Below, piece after piece: positions 24,818 to 34,859 of a stretch of 64,000 bases of DNA. A model generated the notes under the pieces. The model was not told where the DNA came from. It saw only the letters and a list, made by a program, of their open reading frames with translations, and ran no database searches. Origin of the DNA: Aspidiotus rigidus (Eukaryota; Arthropoda; Insecta; Hemiptera; Diaspididae); assembly GCA_035079385.1 (NCBI GenBank), contig JAVHKY010000029.1, positions 10,168,001 through 10,232,000 on the forward strand, written 5' to 3'. The first letter of the stretch is position 1. The number at the start of each line of letters is the position of its first letter. The translations under genes and the position numbers were made by a program.

Positions 24818-25273
24818 TATTGCTATAGATTTAAATATAACAATCATGAGAGGAAAGGTCACATAGACATGCAACAATTAGGTAAATAGATTTATTCACG
24901 AATAACAAAAATAACAAATATATCGAAAAATGGTACGAAAACGAAACAAAAAAGAGAATTAGGAGGTCAAAAGTGTTTGAAACGATAAAAATTTAAAATT
25001 AGAAGGTTCACTAAAAGGTCAAAAACGAAAAGGAAAAACAATTAACTAAAATCGAACAATTTTTAGATAAGTAAAACGTCAATGAAATTGAGAGGTACAA
25101 TCGGTTTCAAAAAAATTGATGAGAAGTCTTAGCTTACGAGTATCTGAGCTTGTAATAGTAATTGCGCAATAGTACAACATACAAATGTTGTCAGAAAAAG
25201 AAAAAAAAATTTCAATGATACAATGTAATATGCGTGAACAGTATACTTTGTGAATGTATATATTGAAATTCAA

Positions 25274-25745
25274 TTACTCTATAATAGTAAAAGGAAAATA
25301 ATGAGTCATTTTTTTCTGTTGTCCTGCATTTATTCCCAAAACGATATCTTTTTCGATAATGTTTTGGGAAACTTGCATAGCATCATGCAACTCATTATTT
25401 CCTCTACTTATCAAAAAATGGTTGAGGCGCTTTAGTAATTGCAATGCTTCCATATAGGTCATCGTTGATGTCTCATCTGATTCTTCAGTCAATTTATCCT
25501 CCGCTGTTTCTTCTGCTTCGCTTTCGCAGGTTCATCATTATTGTGCAATGACGAAATGAGTGAGGCTACGTCTCTTGTTTCACTGGTTTCCAAATTTTTA
25601 TCAAATGTAATGAAGTCTTCGAATGTAGCTGCGTCATAACCAACAGGGATTTCATCCTCATTCAAAAGTTTTTCATCTTCAATTTCACAGACTGTGACTT
25701 TTTCAACAGGAAAGCCAGCATCCGACGAACGGGAAAACGAAAACA
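25274..25745 (-). pseudogene. Tigger/pogo-type transposase C-terminal tail
   Basis: The minus strand carries an acidic segment (YDAATFEDFITFDKNLETSE), an acidic linker, then EALQLLKRLNHFLISRG and a closing KKMTHYF motif. This is the classic order after the DDE catalytic core of Tigger/jerky transposases, where the tail ends in a TxxxFF-like PCNA-binding motif. A one-base shift near 25530 joins the two frames. The catalytic core and CENP-B-type DNA-binding domain are absent. Confidence 0.7.
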
Positions 25746-27112
25746 CAACAAAGGTCAAAGAATAAAATAAACAAATAAAATAAGAGGAAGGAAGGAACGA
25801 ATGAAAATAAAATGAAAAGATATGGAAAATAAAGAAGGTTAGTTAAAAAAAAAAACGGATGTCAAAAAGGGAATAAAATGAGAATTATATTGAAAAATAA
25901 AATAAAATTGGTGAAAATTGGTTAAAATCAATATGTAATTAAAGTTAAAATAGTTGTCAGACACTCCTAGCACATTCTCAGCACAATGAAGTACCAGGTT
26001 TCAACCTTCTTCTATTTTTTCTGCTTTTCCAAACTAATGACCAATGAGAAACATAATGAATTGCATATCTAGCCTATGCTCATAATCATAACTAATTGAA
26101 AATGAGAAAATGGGATTTATTAAAGACTCACTTTCAGGATTTCTGGATTCAGAAAGCAAGAGCAAAAAACATTAAAATTAAAAATTGTACACTTTCGTTA
26201 TGAGACATTCGTACAGTAACTTACCTATTAACTATTCAAAACAGAGTATTTGTGGAAAACGTGTCAAGTAAGTGTCATACCATTTTTCTGCAGCCTGTAG
26301 TTTATAAATTTTTAAATGGGAGTCTTTTTTTTAAATAGAAATTGAAATTTCTGTGAAAATTTCAGCATGTACTGTGTCTTATGGAATGGTAGACAAAAGA
26401 CAGGGGAGTGGTAAAATAATGTCTGATAAGTAAAAAGAAGAAAGAAGTGATTTTCATAGTGTCAGTTAGTGAATACGCGCCGACCTAAAAGAGAAGAGAT
26501 GTAACAGTGATCCCACTGTAAGCTCTAAAGCAAGCTTCCACCCTCATTCCTAGAAAAAAGTAGAATATGGTCCAAAATTTTACCATACTTTTTTATTGCG
26601 ACCACATTACAACTGACGTTTTGAATGAGATTGACGAAATGGCACCTTTGAAGGTTTGTATGGCGTTAAATATCGCAAAAAAATTGTAATTTTGGACCAT
26701 ATTTTGGCAATTTGCAATTAACTCAAAGACAATGGTCGACAAGGTGGAACCTTTTGATTGGTTTTGATATTGTAGTGTATGTATTCGTGATGCGGTAAAC
26801 GAAAAATAGTATATACTCCAAAATAAATACACAATTTATACGTACCCTTGAATACGGCTAAAACAATTGTCAAAATTATGTATTTCATTGCGAAGGTGAT
26901 TTACTACCTATATTTCATTGAGAAAATTAGTTAAATAAGCAATTTTATTCCTTTTCAAAACTAACGAAAAAAGCTCATTATTTTGCTTATGAAAATATTT
27001 AGAATTTATCACAGAAGATGGAAATTAAAAAAAAAACCTTAGTTTCAAGTAATTCTAGATTTTGTATATTTTTGAATTCAGAAAACAAAATTTAATAGAA
27101 AAAACATTAAAC
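25746..27112. other. Unassigned AT-rich sequence
   Basis: A-rich, repeat-like in places, no recognisable gene. An open minus frame at 26593-26832 has no supporting features. Confidence 0.5.
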
Positions 27113-27384
27113 ATTATGACTAGAGCCCGGATTCCCTGGTTTTTGTCGCATAATTTCCTTAAAGGGCAAATTTCTGAAAATCAAATAGAAGTTCATTTCA
27201 TGGTATTCTGAGCCCAGGAAAAAAGTTTTATTTCTCCGAAAAACTCCGAAAATGGGGATAAAATCCGAAATCTTCCGAAAACCTATAATTTGTAGAAAAA
27301 GTTATTTTTTATACAAAATTTTGTGATTTGAGACACAAAAATTTAAATAATTATGAATCGAAAAAATTTCTTTACTGCCTATAT

Positions 27385-27468
27385 AGTTGTAACTTCACAA
27401 TATCTTGTGCTCTAATTGAAGCGTGAACCAACCAGAAAATAAAATAAGACAAAATCTAACATGCTAGT
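27385..27468. repeat. 84-bp direct repeat, copy 1
   Basis: Identical, as far as I can see, to 27647-27730. It includes the end of the peptide reading frame and an AATAAA signal, so it looks like a copied 3' gene end. Confidence 0.9.
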
Positions 27469-27499
27469 TTTTGAATTTAATAGTTACGTGTTTATAACG

Positions 27500-27677
27500 A
27501 TGTCAAACATTATTAAGTTTACTTTGTATGTTCATCGAGTGCCCGGAACCCTACAAGTCAAACCTGTGTGTCAGCAGTTCCTCAGGCTCAAGATGCTTCA
27601 CCGACAACATCGGTGACTATGCTGAATATAGTTGTGAATGTGCCGAAGTTGTAACTTCACAATATCTTGTGCTCTAA
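27500..27677 (+). pseudogene. Secreted cysteine-rich peptide fragment inside the hAT-like element
   Basis: The ATG at 27500 starts like the 24556 copy but has lost most of the signal peptide, and a frame difference follows CGAGTGCCCG. The remaining frame gives EPYKSNLCVSSSSGSRC, then a segment ending YAEYSCECAE, a Cys pattern C-x8-C-x13-C-x-C, and a stop at 27677. An AATAAA follows within 40 bp. It overlaps in sequence with the palindrome copy and extends it C-terminally. Family unknown. Confidence 0.5.
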
Positions 27678-27730
27678 TTGAAGCGTGAACCAACCAGAAA
27701 ATAAAATAAGACAAAATCTAACATGCTAGT
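27647..27730. repeat. 84-bp direct repeat, copy 2
   Basis: Second copy; here it is contiguous with the peptide coding sequence, supporting the idea that copy 1 is the 3' end of a tandem duplicate. Confidence 0.9.
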
Positions 27731-27968
27731 GCAGCATAATGTGAAATTTTTATAATTCTTTATGTTCAGATCAACTACCTATTTAGATTTTTTTTCTCTT
27801 TTTCGATGTAAAAATTTTGATACATTATGTCATCACCTATATCTTTCGTAGACTTGATTTTTTCTTTAAAACACTGCACGGAACTCACCCAAGATAATTT
27901 TAGGCACAATTACTCAGCCCATCTTCTATCGTCTAATTTTTGTGAAAATATCGATTTCTCGTAGCACT

Positions 27969-28153
27969 TATTACGCCGAACGTATTGTTGGCAAACGACA
28001 CTTTCAGAAGAAGTTACAGTATTCGGTCAAATGGCTTATAATTGGGATTCTAAGTATAATACTTGGGAACCAATTTCTCATCTATCTCCCGACTGCGACG
28101 ATTTGATCGAGGATTATGAACTGCGATGTAAACGTAAAAGGAAACGGACTTAA
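27969..28153 (+). pseudogene. Chromodomain fragment (HP1/chromovirus-like)
   Basis: The plus strand reads YYAERIVGKRHF then LQYSVKW, followed after a one-base deletion by NTWEPISHLSPDCDDLIEDY and a basic RKRKRT end. This covers the whole chromodomain: first strand, aromatic-cage W, NTWEP block and C-terminal helix. It is preceded by TTTCTCGTAG, an acceptor-like site. It may derive from an HP1-type gene or from a chromovirus integrase; the short basic end does not decide. The frameshift marks it as non-functional. Confidence 0.65.
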
Positions 28154-28274
28154 TTTTTTTCCCAATTTTTTAACACCTAATTATTTTAATAAATCCGAGT
28201 AATGCCGAAAATTCTCATTCTAGTTCCGAATGTTGCTGTTTTTAACTCCGAAAAATCCGGGCTCTAATTATGAC

Positions 28275-29150
28275 GTATCTATATATTATTTAAAAATGGT
28301 TTAAAATCAACTCCAAAATCTTTTGACTGTTCGATTTCGACTTCTACTGAAGCGATTCTCTGACTGGTATTTCTTTTCATTTTTTTTCTGTCGCTTCAAA
28401 TTTATTTTGGTCAAATAACAGTTATAACAGAAAAAATAACGGTTAACGGTCAATCGGTTAAGATCGCTTGTGAATTATAACGGTTAACGGTCAATCGGTC
28501 AAAATTGGTATTTTCATTTCGGTTATAACGGTTAACCGAAAAATAACTGTTATTATGCAAGCCCTGCATTATTCTGCTGCAGATTTCAAGAAATCTTCTA
28601 GTCAATGACATCATTTGTCGCTCAGACTTCACCGAGTGAGCCGAATAAGATTTCTCATCGTTTCATCAGTAAAAATCATTACGTTATCATCTGCTACACT
28701 TCATTCATAAACTTACAAGTTGCGAAAAACCATAACGAGCGAATTTGTCTCGATGTAATTTCTATTAAAAATGAATTTTCAATCATACCTCATAAATTCA
28801 TAGACAATAAAAACCTCATAGATGAAGAGGGGCTAAAGGGTTAGTGTCACACATAAACAAAAAAACTTGTTTTATAAGATACCTAGATCCTTATACCTAT
28901 TTTATGCGAATCCAGGTACTGTTCCGTAGGATGATTTTTCAGTCATTTAGGAAAGTGAACCCATCCTTTCTATCAACTTAGGTACCTAAGAAATTTTTTA
29001 TATACAAAACAGTTGTTTTGATTGTGGACACATCTTTTCTTAGGGCTTTAAAGCCGTGGTATTGTGACTCACTGGAAACAATTGAATAGAGAGCATAATT
29101 CAACATAATTATTTACTTCAAAAAAACATATAGACCGGTATTACACATAC
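28275..29150. other. Unassigned sequence
   Basis: Contains an ACGGTTAACGGTCAATCGGT-like duplicated phrase (about 28438 and 28480) and no recognisable gene. Confidence 0.45.
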
Positions 29151-29905
29151 CGTTGAGAGCTGTCATCAGCAAGAGTCTCATGACCATATGAAATGCCATC
29201 AGAAAGAGAATTTTCAATTGTGCTTGAAATACTTGTACTATCTTTTGAGAGAGTACTCAAAGTACTGGTGACATTGTTTGATGGAAATTCAAATTTCCTG
29301 GAAATGATTTGAACATGTACACATATATATGACAGGAAAATGCAAAATTATTCCAGAACATTGTAAATACCGTTTAAAAATTTCCGGGTTTTTCAAATTC
29401 TTGTTGCTATTATTAGACTTTGTCTTGTTAGAATTATGCTTCTGTTGTACACATTTTTCTTGCAAGGCCTTCAAACAACAGTACTTGTATAAGGAACAAG
29501 ATTTAATACTAATGATGCTCCAACTTAACGACGTACTTACTGTAATTCGTCAGACTCTTTGTCGCATACCTTTTTGGTTTTGTGGCAGATCAATTGATTT
29601 TGGTGCTGCAATATGTTTAGAAATAATCAATTCAAGATACATAGAAGTATAGGACAACTTTGCAGATTAAGGGATCGCGGAGGATTATGAAACAATAGAA
29701 ACTGCATGAATTTTAGGCAAACTGGTTTTAGCAACACAAGTGATCTCAGGTTTGAACCTCTCAAAAAATCGCTCATTTGTTGGCACAATTGCGAGAAAGA
29801 TTTTGGGTTGAACGTGGTCGATCCAAGGTGAAGTCTGTTATTCGTAGGTGTGGTTTGTGTAGGAGGTGGAGAGGGGGAGCCTTCCAGTTACCTCCAATGC
29901 CTCCA
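29151..29905 (-). CDS. Candidate exons of an unknown Ser/Thr/Pro-rich protein
   Basis: Several minus-strand stretches have plausible splice sites. 29297-29151 is bounded by TTTCCAG and GTATGT and is Ser/Thr-rich (VTSTLSTLSKDSTSISSTIE). 29605-29541 is bounded by ATTGCAG and GTAAGT, and its phase fits the next exon. A Pro/Thr-rich stretch (PPPTQTTPTNNRL) lies near 29870-29830 with a frame change at a C-run. The composition resembles 38233-38903, so these may belong to one minus-strand gene. Function unknown. Confidence 0.35.
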
Positions 29906-30660
29906 TTACCTGAAATTCGAGTGGACGATGAAAATATTATTTCTTAAACGAAAGAATTAAAAAAAAAATATTCTTGAGTAGGATAATTTTTTAGAAATTA
30001 TTTTAGGGAGGGCACGTGATAGGCGCACCGTCGTGCTAGTTAAAGATAATAAAGAATATTAAATGGTTAAACATTCCACTAGAAATTATTTTAAAACAAA
30101 ACATGTTATAAGTGTGTATACCTACTTTAGATATAATTTAAAGTGAAAACATCTAAAAATGCATAAAGTTCAATTGAAATCATTGAATGTGTTCAATAAG
30201 TGTACCTATACAGTCATATTTTCGACTCCTAATTGCATACAAGATCTAATCTAATACATGTATTTTTCATTACTTATATTTGTCAGTCGATAATTTACAA
30301 AAAGTATGTTGTTCAGCTAGTATAATTTAAAAACAATTATTCATCTTGAATTGGAAAGTATAGTTTGGAATAAACGGAAATTGCGTGGAAATTTTGCTTT
30401 TTTGGTGTCCTTATCTCTCTATAGTGTTAAAAAAAAAAATAGTTATATTCATGCGCATTCAAGAAGAAAATGATAATCATACGTCAAAATTACCCTGTTT
30501 GAATAAGTAATTAAAGAAAGCTTTCATATATTATATGTACGAATATCGTAGTAAGCAAAATTATGATATAACTTAATAATAACAACCTCTAATCGGTAGA
30601 TAATTTGACATCTTAAATTACTCGTATGTTCATAAATATATTTTAAGAATATTACATTAT

Positions 30661-31190
30661 CTACCAGACGCCCATTCCTGGGCATAGGTCTCCCCAATTT
30701 TCTTCTATCCCGTCCTGTTTTGTGCCTCCCTCATCCACAATATACCTAATTTTTGAACAATATCATGTCTCCATCTCATGGAAGGTCTCCCTCTTCGTCT
30801 TTTATTACCATAAGGGGTCCATTCTGTTGCTCTCTTTGCCCAAGTGTCTTTGTTTGTTCTAGCTATGTGATCCGCGTATTTTATTTTTAGTGAACCCACA
30901 GTTTCTAATATATCCCTTATCCCTGTTTTTTCTCTTATCTGTGCGTTCTTAATTTTGTCTTCTCTTTTAACTCCTAGTATGCTTCTTTCCATTGCTCTTT
31001 GTGTAGTTTGGAGACTATGAGCTTGAGCTTTTGTCAAAGACCAAGTTTGTGCACCATATGTGAGGATTGGCATAACGCACGAATGTAGAATTTTGATTTT
31101 GGAACTAATTTGCATATTACTTTTAAAGACCTGTTTTAATGACTAGTATCCACTCCAAGCTTTTTTCCTCCTCGTTTGAATCTTTTTTTT
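30661..31190 (-). pseudogene. LINE reverse transcriptase C-terminal end (RTE/endonuclease-RT type)
   Basis: The minus strand carries ILTYGAQTWSLTKAQ, QRAMERSILGVKREDKIKN, GRPSMRWRHDIV and a closing GETYAQEWASGR, the widespread insect LINE Pol C-terminus. Two conserved tryptophan codons have become TAG (about 30702 and 31146). The rest of the element is missing. Confidence 0.8.
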
Positions 31191-31226
31191 AAACCCTCGT
31201 TCAAATGAAATAATTCTTCCAAGGTA

Positions 31227-32720
31227 TGTATATTATGCAACAAAGAATTTGAGGTTTTAAGATCTATGATATTTCATATTACTTACATGTTGTCATCCTG
31301 ATGCACATGGAAAGTACGGCTGTCACCCTTGTAAAAGAAACATTGTATTATTGAAAGCTCTGAAAGTTCATGATATGCTATCATAAGAAGCAATCACGCG
31401 GAAAAAGTATGTTTCTGTGTGATTCTTGGGAACAGACTTTCTGCAATAAAAAACCACTGATTAAGCACATTCGATTCCACAAAAAGCAACAGTCTATGCA
31501 GCAGTTATCAGATCTCAGTGTTATGAGTAGAGAAGTTCTTTCTGGAGTAAGAACGGGAGTTCTGACAACTACCCTGCACCAAAAGTGGGTGTCTCTGGTC
31601 GAGAACAAGGTGTTTCAAAACGGTTGGATTGTTTATCCTGCAATAAGTCATTTTATAACGTAAAAGCTTGTTCAACTCATTCAAAAGTGCGTGTTCGTCA
31701 TAGTCGCCGGACTTGTAATACCTATTTGGACCACCGCAGAAATAGGAAAATATGGAAAGTAATCATGCCTTGCGCCTACAAGTAAAATTTGTTAGATCAC
31801 CAATACAGTAGAAAATATATTCTAATGTTCACGCTGCCCGAAATCATTCAATAAATCAAAGTCTTTAGCCAACCATTTTAGACTACACCAATTTCAGTGC
31901 CAGCTACGCTCTAAAGAATTCATCAACATTAAACAATCACCAAATCATTTGAAATTGCACAAAGGAGGCGTTAAGGACGTCTCTTCGTGCAATTTCAAAT
32001 GATTCGGTGATTGTTTAATGCTGATGAATTCTTTAGAGCATAGCTGGCACTGAAATTGGTATAGTCTAGAGTGGTTGGCTCAAGACTTTGATTTATTGAC
32101 TGATTTCGGGTCGCGTCAACATTAGAATATATTTTCTATTGTATTGGTGGTCTTAAAAATTTTTTTGTTGGTGCAGCGCATGATTACTTTTCATATTATC
32201 CCATTTCTGCGGTGGTCCAAAGGTATTACGGGTCTGGCGACTAAGACAAACATGCACTTTTGAATGAGCTGAACGAGCTTTTACACTGTAAAAAGACTTA
32301 TCGCAGGATGAACAATCAAACCGTTTTGAAACACCTTTTTCTCGACCAGAGACACCGACTTTTGTGGTAGGGTTATTGTCAGGAACTTCAGTTGTTGTTT
32401 CAGAAAGAACTTCTCTACCCATAACACTGAGATCTGATAACAACTGCTGCATAGACTGTTGCTTTTTGTGATATCGAATGTGCTGACTCAGTCGTTTTTT
32501 ATTACAGAAAGTCTGTTCACAAAAATCACACGGATACATACTTTTTCCGCGTGATTGCTTCTTATGATAGCGTAACATATGAACATTCAAAGCTTTCAAT
32601 AAAACAAAGTTTCTTTTACAAGGGTGACAGCGAGACCTTCCATCTGCATCAGGATGAGAACATGTAATAGGTATGAAATCTCATAGGTCTCAAAACCTTG
32701 AATTCATTGTTGCATAATGC
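31227..32720. repeat. Inverted duplication with about 740-bp arms
   Basis: The sequence from about 31227 to 31968 is repeated in reverse orientation to about 32720. The junction near 31969 is marked by AAATCATTTGAAATTGCAC and its complement. Arms differ by many substitutions and indels, so the duplication is old. Both carry C2H2 zinc-finger coding sequence. Confidence 0.9.
31284..31790 (+). pseudogene. Decayed C2H2 zinc-finger copy (left arm)
   Basis: Plus-strand counterpart of 32153-32650 in two or three frames (HKKQSRGKSMFLCDSWEQTF, then CNKSFYNVKACSTHSKV after a shift). A finger cysteine has become Trp in CDSWEQTF and the fingers are split by frameshifts, so this arm is the degenerate copy. 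Confidence 0.7.
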
Positions 32721-32790
32721 ACAAGTACAGAGACTATCCTCCATTACAATCAGTTCTTTGGGTGAAACTGTGTCAAGAGGCTGATTACAT
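32153..32790 (-). CDS. C2H2 zinc-finger exon(s)
   Basis: The minus frame ending at 32153 has three C2H2 fingers: CHPC...VHMLRYH, YPCDFCEQTFCNKKRLSQHI, and FDCSSCDKSFYSVKARSAHS. An upstream finger-like piece (CALCNNEF...MRFHT) and an acidic leader (PKELIVMEDSLC) lie at about 32790-32690 in another frame, implying an intron or a one-base shift near 32680. Zinc fingers of this kind bind nucleic acid. It is the less damaged copy of the inverted duplication, but no complete gene can be built. Confidence 0.55.
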
Positions 32791-32805
32791 TTCTCAACTA
32801 ACAAT

Positions 32806-32900
32806 TTCAATTTCAATTTCAATTTATTTATTTATTGTGCCAGTACATTACAATCATAATACAAAATTTTGTACACCCCCTAGTGCCCTTTAATACATAG
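32806..32900 (-). repeat. (CAATTT)n plus probable LINE 3' end
   Basis: Four to five CAATTT/TCAATT iterations followed by TTTATTTATTTATTGTGCC. On the minus strand this is a transcript end with an A-rich tail, as in many insect LINEs. No coding sequence is attached. Confidence 0.45.
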
Positions 32901-33090
32901 GGCGAGCAGGGGGCGGACTACTACATAGGTAACTAAAAGAAAAGTAGATAACGGCAAAAACAAGAAAAAAAATAAAATAAAAAATAAATAAACAGTATAA
33001 CTAATATAGACAGTACCTATACAACAATATTGTGTAGTTTTTTGTGCGTACGAGTAAAAGTATCACAGACGAAATCGAACTTAGTATTAC

Positions 33091-33322
33091 GCGTCCCTTA
33101 AATATGAATTTCTCGTCAAATAATGGACAGTTGTCTTTCTTCTTGATTTTTGTCCTCTGTGTTTCGTGTCCATCGTTTGTATATTTGACCGTAATTCGAC
33201 GAACGGATCGCAGCTCGAGTTCACTCTGGTCAGATCGCACGCTTCAAATACTCGTACGTGCAATTGCTCGTCGCACTCGTCATTCATATTTTGTTCAAAA
33301 TTGACATTTAAATGAATTTTAC
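33091..33322 (-). CDS. C2-domain exon with one-base frameshift
   Basis: Bounded by TTTTTCTTCCAAG and a GTAATA donor at 33090. It reads GKIHLNVNFEQ, QLHVRVFEACDLTRV, SSCDPFVEL and, in the next frame, TKIKKKDNCPLFDEKFIF. These are the beta strands of a C2 domain, with the DP-x-V calcium-loop motif and the NPxFDExFxF-like end. Insertion of one base near 33193 would restore one frame and make exon length fit the phases, so one base is missing. C2 domains mediate Ca2+/phospholipid binding. RasGAP/GAP1, Munc13-like and other C2 proteins are all possible; no symbol is given. Confidence 0.6.
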
Positions 33323-33955
33323 CTTGGAAGAAAAACAACGTTATAACTTTCGGCAACGAAAGGAACAAATAAAGGTAACGAAAACTCACAAGTTAATAAG
33401 TGGAATTGAAATTATTTTGACGTACAGGAACAGAGTAGGTATCTCAAAAGACTCTGTAATTTTTGGAAAGGACTTCGATAAAACAATCATTTTATCAATG
33501 CAAAAATTGAATTTCGGTTTACATACTAACCTTTGGAAGGTGAACGAGTACAGCACCACAATAATCTTTGAATTACAGCTGCGATGTAGAATAAATATTA
33601 AAAAAACAATCCTAACAATAACACTGTATTATTAAAACGCAAACGAATAAAAACAGTAATAATTAATAAGAATATTTTCGTTTCCCTACTATACTTTGTT
33701 TGACTCATAGGTAAAACCTTACTCAATAGGTACTTCGCTATCTATAGAGTTATTGGTCTGATCGGAAACCAGTGATCCTTATTATGGAATGCTTGCAAAT
33801 CTTCACGTTTGATTGCCACTTTACCCAGTATACGATCATGTTTGTTGGATCTATCCCTATAGTACAAGTATACGGGACTGTAATGAAGGAACAAAAATAA
33901 ATAAAAGTTAATATTGAGAAAAACGTAGATATTAATTGGGGAAAAAGAAAAGAAA

Positions 33956-34130
<175 letters not shown>

Positions 34131-34134
34131 TGAC

Positions 34135-34800
34135 CATCCTTTCCTCCCTTGCGCGTCTCCTCGCATTTCGTCTTCGTCTAGTTTTCACAGTCGTCATATC
34201 AGTGCACAAGGAGGGCAGGGTTTCGAAATCTTCTCTGTTCCTAGGCAGTGAGGTGGAGCTGTTCTGCGCTGTCGACCGCACATCACTATGGTTCGTCCGT
34301 TCGGTTATATTATTTTTGACCGCCGACAGTGACTTTGTCGCGTTGATGGAAGACTCAATAAATTAAAAAAAAAAAAAAAAATTACCATTACATATCCTTT
34401 CAGTCGCCTGATAGGATTTCTATTTAACACAAGATCAGGATCAATACGCAACTTGATTGATAAAAAAGTATAGATGGAGAGTATATGAGAGGCGATCCGG
34501 AGAAACGGTTCTTTTTCAGTAATGCTGAAAATCCAATTGTCAAGATCGCTTCTTATGGATATTCATTCTTTTCCCTCTGTACCCCTCAAATGGTAGAAGT
34601 ACCTAAGTCGATACCTGCAACATGTTGAGTTTGCTTGTCGACGGCTTTGGTGGCATCGACATCCTGGCTTTGGGACCACCACCAACTTCGATGTCGTTCA
34701 GACTCGCGATTGACGGGTCTGAGCAAACGTTTCGCTTTTGCGGAGATTTATTTGAAGCGATATCCCCACGAGGGGACTTTTTTCAGTTGATGCTTGTTTT
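34135..34800 (-). CDS. Two candidate exons of a basic, serine-rich protein
   Basis: The exon ending at 34616 (donor GTATCG) encodes ASNKSPQKRNVCSDPSIASL and KARMSMPPKPSTSKLN. The exon 34353-34135 starts after a poly-T acceptor and encodes NSSTSLPRNREDFETLPSL and a basic TRRRRNARRRAREERM end. The junction is in phase. The upstream part of the first exon seems to lose frame in an A-run near 34788. Lying just upstream of the C2 exon on the same strand, they may share its gene, but the phase of the join is not shown. Function unknown. Confidence 0.4.
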
Positions 34801-34859
34801 GAACCCGATGCGGCTGCCGTTGATGTATTGGCTACCCAAATTGGGTAGCACACGTTAAA

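Larger units (their letters stand above)
24205..25190. repeat. Large imperfect palindrome, about 480-bp arms
   Basis: The plus sequence from about 24211 (GTTGTACTATTGCGCAATTA) is mirrored on the minus strand ending near 25185, with the centre at about 24688. Arms differ by scattered substitutions and small indels, for example four bases near 24627, so this is not a perfect read-foldback artefact. Each arm carries the start of the same small secreted-peptide gene, converging on the centre. Confidence 0.9.
27121..28266. mobile_element. hAT-like non-autonomous element with captured gene pieces
   Basis: Thirteen-base perfect terminal inverted repeats (TAGAGCCCGGATT at 27121 and its complement ending at 28266) are flanked by an exact 8-bp target duplication, ATTATGAC, at 27113-27120 and 28267-28274. 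TIR length and 8-bp duplication fit the hAT superfamily. No transposase is present. The interior holds a cysteine-rich secreted-peptide fragment flanked by 84-bp direct repeats, and a chromodomain fragment, so it resembles a Pack-type element that has taken up host coding sequence. Confidence 0.8.

Noticed and set aside
24205..25190. Palindrome as a fold-back sequencing chimera
   Set aside because: Arms differ by scattered substitutions and a 4-base indel, which a simple read-foldback would not give, though it is not fully excluded.
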